Shown here: one piece after another, positions 32,348 through 41,243 of the stretch
Layout of the letters: each line of letters starts with the position of its first letter
Numbering within the stretch: the stretch's first letter is position 1
NCBI GenBank assembly: GCA_020635715.1
Contig: JACJZG010000024.1
Span: 1 to 45,791 of the forward strand
Origin: Flavobacteriales bacterium
GTDB lineage: Bacteria > Bacteroidota > Bacteroidia > Flavobacteriales_F > PHOS-HE28
Direction of reading: 5' to 3'
DNA length: 45,791 bases
Program-made: the position numbers and the translations under genes
Notes under the pieces: generated by a model
What the model saw: only the letters and a program-made list of their open reading frames with translations
Told to the model about the DNA's origin: nothing
The model's database searches: none

Positions 32348-33769
32348 TTAACGCGCATCTCCCAGGGCCCACAAGGCGGTCCGCTGCAGTCCGATGTCGA
32401 GGGCGTGGTAGGCTTCCGGCAACGGCGGGGCTTCATCCCTGCCGGTGATGTACCACGGATGTTGCGCCACGGCCGCATCCAGTGAGATGGAATGATAGCG
32501 CATCAGATAGGTCTGCAGCGACCAGTCATCCCACATGGAGTTGGGCAGTCCCACCTTGGTGCCCGGCGGAACCACCTGCCCGATCCGGTGGACATCGCTG
32601 AGCAGTTCGGCATCACGCCCCGGTGTTCCGAAGAGCAGGATCGCGCCCATGAGCGCGCCCATGACCAGCACGATGCCCGCGCCACGGATCACCCGCAGGA
32701 TCAATGGCTTGAAGGCCACACGATCGACCAAGGCCGCCACATGCCCATGAACGGGGAGGGCCACTGCCAGCGCCATGATGGGCAACGCCGCACCCATGTA
32801 GAATGACTTCTGCACCATGGTGAGCATGAGGGGGAGCACACCGGCCAGGCCAACGAGCAGGAGGGCAAGGCTCCGGCGCCGGCGGTCGGGATCGCCGGGC
32901 ACGGCCCTTCCGCCGCCGATCCACCACACCAGGGCCGCAAGCGCCAGCGGACCGAGCAGGTTGGTGGCGAGCATTTCCAGCGAGGCGAAGCGATGGTCCA
33001 CGGTGGGCACCTCGGCGATGCGATGCAAGAGCCGCTTCTCCACATAAGGGCGCAGGTTGGCGTTGGACTCCGGCAGGTACCACAGGAGCGCGAGCCCACC
33101 AACGACGATGGCGGACATGAGGAGGGCATCGAGGATACCGCGCTTGATCCGACCCCGGTCCAACACCAGACCGAACAGGAGCGGCGCGGCCAAGGGGAAC
33201 AGACCGGGCAGGCCCTTGGTGAGGGCGGCCAGCAGGACGAGGACACCGGAGACAACGATCCAGGAGCGCCCGCGCCCCCACGCTTGGATCACGCACCACA
33301 CCGCCGCCGTGGTGAAGACCGCCATGGTGTTCTCCATCATGTTGTTGTGGATGCTCCAGAAGACCGTAGGGATGATGATCCACAACAATACCGGCCACCA
33401 GGCCGTACGTCTACCGGGCTCGAAAGGCAGCAAGGACCGCCAGATGCCCATGATGCACCACGCCACGAGCATGGCCATGCACAGCGCAAAGAGGCGCTCG
33501 ACCCAGAAGCCACTGCCGAACACCTTGAACCACGTGGCGAGCAGCCCGAAGAACAGCGGCGGGTGCTCGTGGAAAGTGGTCATTCCCGCCAGACCCACCG
33601 CACTGAAGCGGGGTTGCCAGAAAGTGCCGTAACCGAGCGCCTCGTTATGCGCCACGGCGGCGTACAGTTCACCGTCCATGAACATGCCATCCTGTGCCAG
33701 CCGGGGCAGTAGGACCACCAGGAAGACACCGGCGGTGAACCAGAAGAAGGCGCGCGCGGAATGGCCCAT
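32348..33769 (-). CDS. Polytopic glycosyltransferase (GT39/ArnT-like)
   Basis: 473 residues, ten or more membrane helices. The first periplasmic loop has the acidic MFMDGELYAAVAHNEALGYGTFW segment and then TTFHEHPPLFFGLLA, matching the D/E-x(1)-Y...HPPL pattern of GT-C enzymes such as PMT/ArnT that use lipid-phosphate sugars. The end is a soluble periplasmic stretch (WSLQTYLMRYHSISLDAAV). The sugar and acceptor are unknown. The frame continues upstream to 34747, but ATG 33769 starts MGHSARAFFWFTAGVFLVV, a proper TM1; a perfect TACATTTG lies 5 bases before it. It is divergent from a second GT-C gene. Confidence 0.86.
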   Translation of the reverse strand: MGHSARAFFWFTAGVFLVVLLPRLAQDGMFMDGELYAAVAHNEALGYGTFWQPRFSAVGLAGMTTFHEHPPLFFGLLATWFKVFGSGFWVERLFALCMAMLVAWCIMGIWRSLLPFEPGRRTAWWPVLLWIIIPTVFWSIHNNMMENTMAVFTTAAVWCVIQAWGRGRSWIVVSGVLVLLAALTKGLPGLFPLAAPLLFGLVLDRGRIKRGILDALLMSAIVVGGLALLWYLPESNANLRPYVEKRLLHRIAEVPTVDHRFASLEMLATNLLGPLALAALVWWIGGGRAVPGDPDRRRRSLALLLVGLAGVLPLMLTMVQKSFYMGAALPIMALAVALPVHGHVAALVDRVAFKPLILRVIRGAGIVLVMGALMGAILLFGTPGRDAELLSDVHRIGQVVPPGTKVGLPNSMWDDWSLQTYLMRYHSISLDAAVAQHPWYITGRDEAPPLPEAYHALDIGLQRTALWALGDAR

Positions 33770-33774
33770 CGATC

Positions 33775-33782
33775 CAAATGTA
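33775..33782 (-). promoter_or_regulatory. -7 promoter element TACATTTG for the GT39-like gene
   Basis: Perfect TAnnTTTG match on the minus strand, only 5 bases from the ATG. It is paired with the opposing element at 33809-33816. Confidence 0.55.
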
Positions 33783-33808
33783 GACCGACCCGAGCGGACC
33801 CGTGCGCG

Positions 33809-33816
33809 TAGTTTCG
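33809..33816 (+). promoter_or_regulatory. -7 element TAGTTTCG for the GT22-like gene
   Basis: One mismatch (T to C), followed by CGCC and the ATG at 33821. Confidence 0.5.
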
Positions 33817-33820
33817 CGCC

Positions 33821-35362
33821 ATGGCCTGGCTTGAAGGGAAGCTTCCGCGTGATCCGCTGCTCGCGCTCACCGTGATCGCGCTCATACCCCGCATCGTGGC
33901 CGCCTTCTTCAGCGGAGGCTATTTCGCGCATGACGACCATTTCCTGATCATTGAACCGGCGGCGAGCTGGGTGGATGCCCCGGCCTACAGCGCCTGGCTT
34001 CCCTGGAACCAGAGCGGTGAGCCCCGGCCCAGCGGGCATAGCTTCTTCTACGTCGGCCTGCACTACCTGCTCTTCCTGGGCTTGAAGGCCATCCACCTGG
34101 TGGACCCGAAGGTGCAGATGGTGGTGGTGCGAATGCTGCACGCGTTGTGGAGCCTCGTGGTGGTGCGCGCCGGCTATCGCATCGCGCTGCGCCTGTCGGA
34201 TGAACGCACCGCATGGCACACCGGGCTCTTCCTGGCGCTGTTCTACTTCATGCCTTTCCTCAGTGTCCGTAACCTGGTGGAAGTGGCATGCATCCCCTTC
34301 CTGATGCTGGGCTGCCTGCGGCTGGTGCGCGACCCGGCAGGGCCCGGCCTCCGTGACGTGCTGCTGGCCGGCGTCTGGATCGGGCTGGCCATCAACGTTC
34401 GCTTCCAAACGATCTTCTTCGCGGCCGGGCCTGGCCTCGCCTTCCTGCTGCAACAACGCTGGAAGAACGCCCTGGCCTATGGCTTCGGTGTGATCATCCC
34501 CATCGCGGTGATCCAGTCCGCAGTGGACCTGTTCCTCTGGGGCGTGCCCTTCGCCGAGATCACCGAATACGTGGTGTACAACATGGCGAACACCACCACC
34601 TACTTCGATCAGCCCTGGTACAACTACCTGCTGCTGTTGCTCGGCATCTACATACCCTTCCTCAGCGTGGCGGTGTTCTTCGGCTACTTCCGGCGCACCA
34701 CCCCACTGGTGCTGTGGCTGCCGGTATTCCTCTTCCTTGCCATCCATTCCTATTTCCCGAACAAACAGGAGCGCTTCCTGCTTCCCATCGTTCCGCTCTT
34801 CTTCATCATCGGATATACCTCGTGGGAGGCGTTCCGATCACACAGCGGCTGGTGGCAGCGTCATCGCGGGCTCTGGCGAGGCGTCATGGGCTTCGTGTTG
34901 GTGGTCAATTCGATCGTGCTGGTGCTGCTCTGTGTGAGCTACAGCAAGCGCAGCCGCGTGGAGTCGATGGCCCTGTTGCGCCAGGAACCGGATGTGCGCG
35001 GTGTGCTGCTTGAGGACAGCTACAGGCAGACCGCTCCCCTGCCACCGATCTACTACAGCGGCCACTGGAACATGAGCGTGGAGCCGTGGACCGACCCAAC
35101 GGCGGACCTGGCAGCGCGCCTCGCCGCATATCCGGACAGCACTCGACCGAACATCGTGCTCTTCGTCGGCGAGGAGGATCTTGCCGATCGCGCCCGCAGG
35201 GTGAGCGCCGCGATGGGGCCTTTGCGGGTGATCGATCGTGTGGAGCCGGGGCTGCTGGACCGGGTGATACACTGGCTGAACCCCGTGAACCGCAATGAAA
35301 CGATCATCGTGGCGCGTGCGGGTGCGGCGGGTGTTCCCGATCGGTCCGGCGAAGGGAAGTAG
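33821..35362 (+). CDS. Polytopic glycosyltransferase (GT22 mannosyltransferase-like)
   Basis: 513 residues, about ten helices. The first loop contains GYFAHDDHFLIIEPAASW, with the acidic pair of GT-C enzymes. The LFLAIHSYFPNKQERFLLPIVPLFFIIGY segment near 300-330 matches the (H)KExRFxxPxxP signature of GT22 (PIG-B/ALG-type) mannosyltransferases, with Asn-Lys-Gln in place of His-Lys-Glu. The last ~130 residues are soluble. Such enzymes transfer sugars from lipid carriers to cell-surface glycans. The start is set by TAGTTTCG-CGCC-ATG. It reads towards terC, whose ATG is 28 bases past its stop. Confidence 0.85.
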   Translation: MAWLEGKLPRDPLLALTVIALIPRIVAAFFSGGYFAHDDHFLIIEPAASWVDAPAYSAWLPWNQSGEPRPSGHSFFYVGLHYLLFLGLKAIHLVDPKVQMVVVRMLHALWSLVVVRAGYRIALRLSDERTAWHTGLFLALFYFMPFLSVRNLVEVACIPFLMLGCLRLVRDPAGPGLRDVLLAGVWIGLAINVRFQTIFFAAGPGLAFLLQQRWKNALAYGFGVIIPIAVIQSAVDLFLWGVPFAEITEYVVYNMANTTTYFDQPWYNYLLLLLGIYIPFLSVAVFFGYFRRTTPLVLWLPVFLFLAIHSYFPNKQERFLLPIVPLFFIIGYTSWEAFRSHSGWWQRHRGLWRGVMGFVLVVNSIVLVLLCVSYSKRSRVESMALLRQEPDVRGVLLEDSYRQTAPLPPIYYSGHWNMSVEPWTDPTADLAARLAAYPDSTRPNIVLFVGEEDLADRARRVSAAMGPLRVIDRVEPGLLDRVIHWLNPVNRNETIIVARAGAAGVPDRSGEGK

Positions 35363-35367
35363 CTTCG
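35360..35367 (+). promoter_or_regulatory. Candidate -7 element TAGCTTCG for the TerC gene
   Basis: One mismatch from the consensus; it overlaps the stop codon of the upstream gene, 22 bases before the ATG. Confidence 0.35.
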
Positions 35368-35389
35368 CACCCGAAGCCTCACCGCACCC

Positions 35390-36163
35390 ATGGACTTCTC
35401 AACCCTGAACCCTTCGGTCCTCCTGACCAGCGAAGGGCTCATCGCCCTGCTCACGCTCACCGCCCTGGAGATCGTGCTGGGCATCGACAACATCATCGTC
35501 ATCAGCATCCTGAGCGGTGAACTGGAAGGGAAGAAGAACCAACGGAAGGCACAGCGGCTCGGGCTCGGGCTGGCCATGATCACCCGTCTGGCCCTGTTGT
35601 TCAGCATCAGTTTCATCATGGGCCTGGAGGACCCGCTATTCAACCTGTGGGATCATCCTGTGAGCGGTCGTGACCTGGTGCTGATCGTGGGCGGGCTGTT
35701 CCTGATCTGGAAGGCCACGGTGGAGATACACGCCAAGGTGGAGCACAAGCATGAGCAGGAAGGGCCGCAACGCAAGGCTTCGAGCCTGATGAGCGTCGTG
35801 CTGCAGATCATCGTGATCGATATCGTGTTCAGCCTGGACAGCGTGATCACGGCCGTGGGCATGAGCAATCAACTGCTGATCATGTCCCTGGCCGTGATCA
35901 TCGCGGTGCTCCTGATGCTCTTCGCCAGTGGCCCCATCGCCGACTTCGTGAACAAGCACGCGACCGTGAAGGTGCTGGCCCTGGCCTTCCTGGTGATGAT
36001 CGGCGCCGCACTGATCATGGAGGGCTTCGGCGAGCACGTGAACAAGGCGTTCATCTACTTCGCCATGGGCTTCAGCGTGCTGGTGGAATTCCTGAACCTG
36101 CGCATGAAGGTGAACGAGAACCGCCTCATGCAGCACCGCGACGAGGACATCCACCTCGACTAG
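35390..36163 (+). CDS. TerC-family membrane protein
   Basis: 257 residues, seven to eight helices. The TerC signatures are LTLTALEIVLGIDNIIVISILSG near residue 22-45 and LQIIVIDIVFSLDSVITAVGM near 140-160, each with conserved Asp residues in the membrane. A His-rich loop (HAKVEHKHEQEGPQ) lies between the halves. Family members export Mn(II) to protect metalloenzymes (Alx, MntP-like role, YceF/YkoY) or take part in tellurite resistance. The His-rich loop is compatible with metal transport. Its stop overlaps the convergent OmpA-family gene by 4 bases. Confidence 0.93.
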   Translation: MDFSTLNPSVLLTSEGLIALLTLTALEIVLGIDNIIVISILSGELEGKKNQRKAQRLGLGLAMITRLALLFSISFIMGLEDPLFNLWDHPVSGRDLVLIVGGLFLIWKATVEIHAKVEHKHEQEGPQRKASSLMSVVLQIIVIDIVFSLDSVITAVGMSNQLLIMSLAVIIAVLLMLFASGPIADFVNKHATVKVLALAFLVMIGAALIMEGFGEHVNKAFIYFAMGFSVLVEFLNLRMKVNENRLMQHRDEDIHLD

Positions 36164-38238
36164 CGCGCCACGATCACGAACTCCGTGCGGCGGTTCTTCG
36201 CCCGCCCTTCCTCGGTGTCGTTGGTGGCCAGGGGCTTCTCCGGCCCGAAGCCCTGGTGGGTGAGCCGGGCCGCGGCGATACCATGGTCCTGCAGGTAATT
36301 GCGCACCGTGCTGGCCCGGTCCTCGCTCAACCGCTTGTTATCCGCCGTATTCCCCCGGCTGTCGGTATGCCCCTCGATCCGTATGCGGACCGTGGGATTC
36401 TCCTTGAGGAAATCGATCAGCTCATCCAGGATGTACTCCGACGACCGCGTGATCGCGGCTGAGTTCGTGGCGTACTTGATGTCGTTGACGCGATAGCTCC
36501 TGCCCACCTCGATCTTCTGCACCTGCATGTCCACCTTGGCCACACCGGCCCTGACCGTATCCTCCGCGGAGAAGCTGCGGCTGTCGAAGACGTGGTCCTT
36601 CTTCTTCACGGTCATGATCACATCGCTGCCGGGCTTCAGCTTCACCACCGTGGCATAGCGACCCGTGCTGTTGTCCACGTTGATCACCTCGACCTTCCGC
36701 GTATCCATGTACTCGATCTCCACGGTGGCGTCCTTCACCAGTGCGCCCTTCTCGTCGCGCACCTCACCCTTTACCACCATGATGTCGTCGGGTCGCGCAT
36801 CCTTCGGCAGGTCGAAACCGAAGATGTCCAGGTCGCCCGCCCCTTTGTAACGTGCACTGGCGAAGTAGGCGGTCCTTCCGTCCGCACTTACGATCAATCC
36901 GTGTTCGTCCTGGTCGGTGTTGAAGGGATGGCCCAGGTTCTTTGGCTTGGACCAGGTACCATCGTCGCCCAGCTTGCTGAAGAAGATGTCGTAGCCGCCG
37001 ATGCCCCGATGCCCACGCGACAGGTCCACGCGGCCGCTCTCATCCGACGGCGGCTTGGCGGCGAAGTAGAGCGTGCGGCTGTCGCTGTGCATGAAGGGTG
37101 CCTTCTCGTCCCCGGCGGTGTTGATGCCCTTGACCGGTCGGGCCGGCGACCACTCCCCCTTGCCGTCGCGCCGGCTCTCGAAGATGTCGATGCCGTCGGT
37201 GTTCGGCCGGACGGTGGCGAAGTAGAGCGTGTTGCCGTCGGCGCTCAGCGTGGGCTGGCTCTCCCACCCGTCGGGGGTGTTGATGTTCGGACCGAGGTTC
37301 TCCAGCCCGGCCCATTCGAAGGTCTGCCCACCCTTGTCCAGATCGAACTTCGTCTCGTAATGCGAGCGGTGGATGTCGCAGTTGCGGTAGCCCTTCGCGT
37401 CGGGCGGACCACAGACCGTGACGAACATCTCCTGGTTGTTCACGCTGATGGTGAGGCCACCGTAGCTGTCGCCCTGGTTGAACGGATCGGGCAGTACGCG
37501 ACCACCGTCGAAGTCCGAACGGATGTCCGGCCGGCGGGCCTCGGTCAGTTCCTCCACCTCTCGCGAGACGATGTCGCCCTTCGCGCGCACCTGGCTCACC
37601 CGGGTGAAGAACATCAGTTCGTTGTCCGGTGACAGCATCGGCAGGTACTCCTTCGCCGGCGTGCTCACGTTGCGCACGAGCGTGGGGTCGAGCGGCACAT
37701 CGTTCCGGTAGAAGTCCATGTAGAACTGAAGCTCCGGCATCAGCGCCTCCACGTCCTGGTACTTCTTATCGTAGTCCTTGCTGAGCTTGGTGGGATCATC
37801 GCTCGGGAAGTCACGGAAGGCCTTGAACGACTTCGCCGCCGCCGCGAACTCATCCTGGGCATAATGCATCACCCCAAGGTGGTAGGGCACATCGCTGTGG
37901 TACTGAGGGCACTTCGCCTGCAGCTGTTCGAAGTACTTGATGGATGCGCCATAGCCCTTCCCACCTTCCCGACCGATCCGGTAAGCCGAGAGCCCGAGCT
38001 GGAAGAGGCACTCGGCACACGCGCCATCCAGTTCCAGCGCGGACTTCAACTTCTGGTGCCGCTCCATGGCATCCTTCGCCTTGCCCGCATCATCGAGCAG
38101 CTTCACGATCTTCTTGTCCGTTGGCTTGCCGCAAGGATCATCCGCCTGGTCCTCATCCTGGGCTGAAGCGCCGAGCGCACCCAGGATCAGCAACAGGGTC
38201 GACGCCATCCGACCCATGGTGGCTATGGCCCTGACCAT
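36160..38238 (-). CDS. PorE-like OmpA-family protein (TPR, PD40 propeller, CRD, OmpA)
   Basis: 692 residues. Signal peptide MVRAIATMGRMASTLLLILGALGASAQ. TPR-like helices to about 150 (CAECLFQLGLSAYRIGREGG, DVPYHLGVMHYAQDEFAAAA). PD40/WD40-type strands follow (LSPDNELMFFTR, QPTLSADGNTLYFAT, IVSADGRTAYFAS). A carboxypeptidase-regulatory-like domain (GEVRDEKGALVKDATVEI) comes next, then the OmpA peptidoglycan-binding domain with GHTDSRGNTADNKRLSEDRA. This order matches PorE, which tethers the type IX machine to peptidoglycan, but many gliding bacteria have several paralogues. Unlike PorE, no lipobox Cys is seen at the signal end. ATGs at 38217 and 38208 are alternative starts. It is about 70 bases downstream of the AsmA gene and probably co-transcribed. 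Confidence 0.9.
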   Translation of the reverse strand: MVRAIATMGRMASTLLLILGALGASAQDEDQADDPCGKPTDKKIVKLLDDAGKAKDAMERHQKLKSALELDGACAECLFQLGLSAYRIGREGGKGYGASIKYFEQLQAKCPQYHSDVPYHLGVMHYAQDEFAAAAKSFKAFRDFPSDDPTKLSKDYDKKYQDVEALMPELQFYMDFYRNDVPLDPTLVRNVSTPAKEYLPMLSPDNELMFFTRVSQVRAKGDIVSREVEELTEARRPDIRSDFDGGRVLPDPFNQGDSYGGLTISVNNQEMFVTVCGPPDAKGYRNCDIHRSHYETKFDLDKGGQTFEWAGLENLGPNINTPDGWESQPTLSADGNTLYFATVRPNTDGIDIFESRRDGKGEWSPARPVKGINTAGDEKAPFMHSDSRTLYFAAKPPSDESGRVDLSRGHRGIGGYDIFFSKLGDDGTWSKPKNLGHPFNTDQDEHGLIVSADGRTAYFASARYKGAGDLDIFGFDLPKDARPDDIMVVKGEVRDEKGALVKDATVEIEYMDTRKVEVINVDNSTGRYATVVKLKPGSDVIMTVKKKDHVFDSRSFSAEDTVRAGVAKVDMQVQKIEVGRSYRVNDIKYATNSAAITRSSEYILDELIDFLKENPTVRIRIEGHTDSRGNTADNKRLSEDRASTVRNYLQDHGIAAARLTHQGFGPEKPLATNDTEEGRAKNRRTEFVIVAR

Positions 38239-38308
38239 TCCCAGCTGGTTCGTGCGCCCGGGTCCGTCTTCGTTCGATCTGGTCACTAACACGTTCATCA
38301 AGCCGTTG

Positions 38309-41140
38309 CTACTTCACCGTCGTATCCGTGGACTCCGCCTTGGCGATCAAAGCATCGCCTTGTTTGCGGGCGGCCTCCACCATCGCATCGGCACGCTTAT
38401 CCGCTTCCGCCACGGCTTGCTGCTCCTTCTTGTCGGCTTCCTCCTTCGCCTTCTTCGCCGCCACCTGGGCTGCGGCCTTGGCCACGGGGTTGGTCACCTT
38501 GGCGACCGCATCATCAGCCGCCTTGTATCCATCCGCCTTGATCTTCGCGGCCTCCTCACGCGCCTTCGCCTTTAATTCGTCCGCACGCTTCTGCGCATCG
38601 GCGACGAGCCTTGCCGCTTCCTCCCTGGCGCGTGCGATGGCCTCCTCCTTCGCCTTGTCGATGCGTTCATTCACCTCCTCCTTCACCTCCGTGACGACCG
38701 TCTCCTTCAGGCTTGTGGTGCCACCTGCGAACACGGGCTTCACGATCGGCTTGTCGATGGTGCCAGTGATCCTCGCGGTGAGGTCGAGTTCGGCAGGTAC
38801 CTGGAAGTTGGAACCGATGGCACTGTTGGCACGGCCCAGCAGCCCCGCCACGGCCGTGGCCGCACCGGCACCGAACATGTCGCTCGGCACCTTGGCCTTC
38901 ATGTCGTAGTCGATCGCCTGATCGGCAAAGGCCGTGCTGCCTCCCACGTTGGCCTTGATCCGGTCGATCTTCACATCGAAGGGTTCCGTGATCATCTTGC
39001 CATCCTCGAACTTGTAATTGAAGACCACATCGTTCAAGGTGGTGTTCTCGATACCCTGCAGTTTCAAGGCCTTGGCGACATCGACCAACGGCTGGAACCC
39101 GTCCACCCGCACACTCTTCGTCCGGAAGGTGCCGCGCCCGTTCAATGAGTTCATGTCGGGTTCCATGTGCTGGTCCAGGTCGGCGGTCATCGTCAGGTTC
39201 GTACTGAAGCGCCCCTTGCAGGTCTTGGCGATCGGCGCCATCTTCTGCACCGTTTCCATGTACTTCACCGTTTCCTCGATGTCCAGTTCCTTCACATCAT
39301 AGCGGAAGTCGATGTTCGGCCTTTTGATGTCCCGCGCGTCATATCCGCCCGCCATGGTCACACTGCCACCGAAGAGGTTGAAGAAGACATCCTTGAGGTC
39401 CACGCGCTTGTCGTGCACGTGCAGGCCACCCTTCGCGTTCGTGAGGTGGATGTCGTCATAGATCACCTCGCCCACGGCCATGCCCATGCGGAAGTCGATG
39501 TTGCCCGGCACCTCGATCACGTTCATCGCGGTCGTGTCGGCCGTGCCAGCGCTATCCGCGGTGGTGGATGAGCCGCCCATCAGCTCGTTCAGGTCGAACC
39601 TGTTCGCGGTGAGGTCGAAGCTGCCCACCAGGGTGCTGTCCTTGAGCCACCACTGGAGGTAGTTGTCCATGCGTCCCTTCGCCTGGATATCGCTGCTGCC
39701 CACGTTGCCGTCGAAGCTCGTGAGCGCCAGGTAGCGCGGGCTGAAGTCGAAGTAGAGGCTCTTGATGCCGACCGGCGGCAGGGAGTCGCTCCTGTAGTCC
39801 ATGCCCAGCAGGATCATGCGGCCATCGGCCTGGAACTTGTCGTAATGGCCGTTCTCCACGTCGCTCATCCGGCCCTTCATGCGCACATCGGCGGTGAAGC
39901 TGCCCTTGAGGTCCTCCTCCATCGGGACCACCGTCTTCACGCTGGCCAGGTCCAGGTTGGCCTTCAACTCGGCATCCACATCGGGATCGGTCATGGGGTG
40001 TGCAAGATGCATGCGCGCTTCCACGGGATTGCCCGCCATCTTCAAGGCGAAGCGCTTCAGGTCGACCACCATCTTGTCCATGTCATTGCCCTGAGGACAG
40101 TTGATGTTCAGGTCCACATGGATGTCCTCCACGCTGCTGGGCAGATCGGGATACTTGAAGCGACCATTCTCCACATCCACATCCAACCCGAAGGCCGGCG
40201 TGGTGTTGTCGTTCATCCGACCTTTAACGAAGCCGCTGAAACCGGCCTTGCCGCTCATCTCAACGCCGGTGAGGTCGGTGGCGAACTCCGCGGGCACCAA
40301 GGAGAGCAGGGTGCCGAAGTCCGTCTTCTTCGTGTTCCAAGTGAGGTCCATGTCCATGTCATCACCCGGCATGGCCAGCCAGCCATCGAGCCCGAGTACC
40401 AACTGGTTGATGGCCGCCTCGTTCTCCTTGAAGGTGAACTTCATGTTCGGCATGTCCATCTCGAGATCGGCCTTGACGTCCGCCTTCACGTTCTTGAGGT
40501 ACTTCACACCACCAAATACCACGTTGGCCGTATCCGCGTGTGTGGTGGTATTCAGCACGAAGAGGTCCTGCGTGAAGTCACCATTCCCGCGGTGATCCAA
40601 GCCGAGCAGGTCCATGTAATAACCGAGGGATGCGTCATCGTAGATCAGGGACCCATCCTCGATCCAGTATTCGCGAAGCCCGATGTTGAAGGCGCTGGCC
40701 GATTCCGCCGCCGCTTCTTCGGTCGCCATGCTGTCCGCCTTGGCGATGTCCCAGTTCGCACGTCCGTCCTCCAGGACCTTCACATGGATGTGAGGCCGCA
40801 CCAGGCCGATGCGCTTGATGTCGATCCGGTCGCGGAAGAGGCTCTTGATGTCCACGGTGGCGGTGAAGGTGCCGATCCGCGCCAGGTCGATGCCCTCGAA
40901 GGGCGCCACGTTGCTCACCTTCACATTCCCCACCTCCACGGTGAGGTTGGGGAAGTTCTTGAGGATGGTAAGGTCCCACTCTCCCCAATCCACCACCGCG
41001 TTGAGGTTCTTGTTCACCTCGTCCTTCACCGCCGCCTCGATCCGGTCCTTGAAGAGGATGGGGATGAGGATGGCGGCTCCCAGCAGGAGCACGATGAGGA
41101 CACCGAGACTGATCAGGATGCGTTTGGTCCACTTGGCCAT
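38309..41140 (-). CDS. AsmA-family protein with C-terminal coiled coil
   Basis: 943 residues. One N-terminal membrane helix (ILISLGVLIVLLLGAAILIPILF, about 8-30) anchors a long periplasmic AsmA region. It starts VVDWGEWDLTILKNFPNLTVEVGNVKV and continues with the typical LVRPHIHVKVLEDGRANWDIAK, followed by repeated strand-rich segments. Such proteins bridge inner and outer membranes for lipid transport. The AsmA_2-like end lies near TARITGTIDKPIVKP. The last ~115 residues are a Lys/Ala/Glu-rich coiled coil (RAREEAARLVADAQKRADEL), more than most family members have. Start ATG 41140 is chosen as the first Met before the TM; a GATCTTTG element lies 51 bases upstream. The frame from 41281 overlaps the symporter gene and is rejected. 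Confidence 0.9.
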   Translation of the reverse strand: MAKWTKRILISLGVLIVLLLGAAILIPILFKDRIEAAVKDEVNKNLNAVVDWGEWDLTILKNFPNLTVEVGNVKVSNVAPFEGIDLARIGTFTATVDIKSLFRDRIDIKRIGLVRPHIHVKVLEDGRANWDIAKADSMATEEAAAESASAFNIGLREYWIEDGSLIYDDASLGYYMDLLGLDHRGNGDFTQDLFVLNTTTHADTANVVFGGVKYLKNVKADVKADLEMDMPNMKFTFKENEAAINQLVLGLDGWLAMPGDDMDMDLTWNTKKTDFGTLLSLVPAEFATDLTGVEMSGKAGFSGFVKGRMNDNTTPAFGLDVDVENGRFKYPDLPSSVEDIHVDLNINCPQGNDMDKMVVDLKRFALKMAGNPVEARMHLAHPMTDPDVDAELKANLDLASVKTVVPMEEDLKGSFTADVRMKGRMSDVENGHYDKFQADGRMILLGMDYRSDSLPPVGIKSLYFDFSPRYLALTSFDGNVGSSDIQAKGRMDNYLQWWLKDSTLVGSFDLTANRFDLNELMGGSSTTADSAGTADTTAMNVIEVPGNIDFRMGMAVGEVIYDDIHLTNAKGGLHVHDKRVDLKDVFFNLFGGSVTMAGGYDARDIKRPNIDFRYDVKELDIEETVKYMETVQKMAPIAKTCKGRFSTNLTMTADLDQHMEPDMNSLNGRGTFRTKSVRVDGFQPLVDVAKALKLQGIENTTLNDVVFNYKFEDGKMITEPFDVKIDRIKANVGGSTAFADQAIDYDMKAKVPSDMFGAGAATAVAGLLGRANSAIGSNFQVPAELDLTARITGTIDKPIVKPVFAGGTTSLKETVVTEVKEEVNERIDKAKEEAIARAREEAARLVADAQKRADELKAKAREEAAKIKADGYKAADDAVAKVTNPVAKAAAQVAAKKAKEEADKKEQQAVAEADKRADAMVEAARKQGDALIAKAESTDTTVK

Positions 41141-41190
41141 GGGCGGGGGCGATGTTCTCGCGAACGGTGGTTCTAATCCGCTCGAGGTCA

Positions 41191-41198
41191 CAAAGATC
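41191..41198 (-). promoter_or_regulatory. -7-like element GATCTTTG upstream of the AsmA gene
   Basis: One mismatch from TAnnTTTG on the minus strand, 51 bases before the ATG, so it would leave a short untranslated leader. Confidence 0.45.
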
Positions 41199-41243
41199 GT
41201 TCCGCAACGCGCCCGAGGCCCCGTGAAGGTCTCCGGGGATCGT

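Noticed and set aside
33580..34747. Extended N-terminus for the GT39-like gene and a 799-residue fusion with the reverse of the GT22-like gene
   Set aside because: The upstream part is antisense to a real glycosyltransferase; the start at 33769 has a membrane-helix N-terminus and a promoter element.
39845..41176. 443-residue frame antisense to the AsmA gene
   Set aside because: Mirror of an Asp/Lys-rich coding strand (many HVH and VHL runs); no recognisable family.
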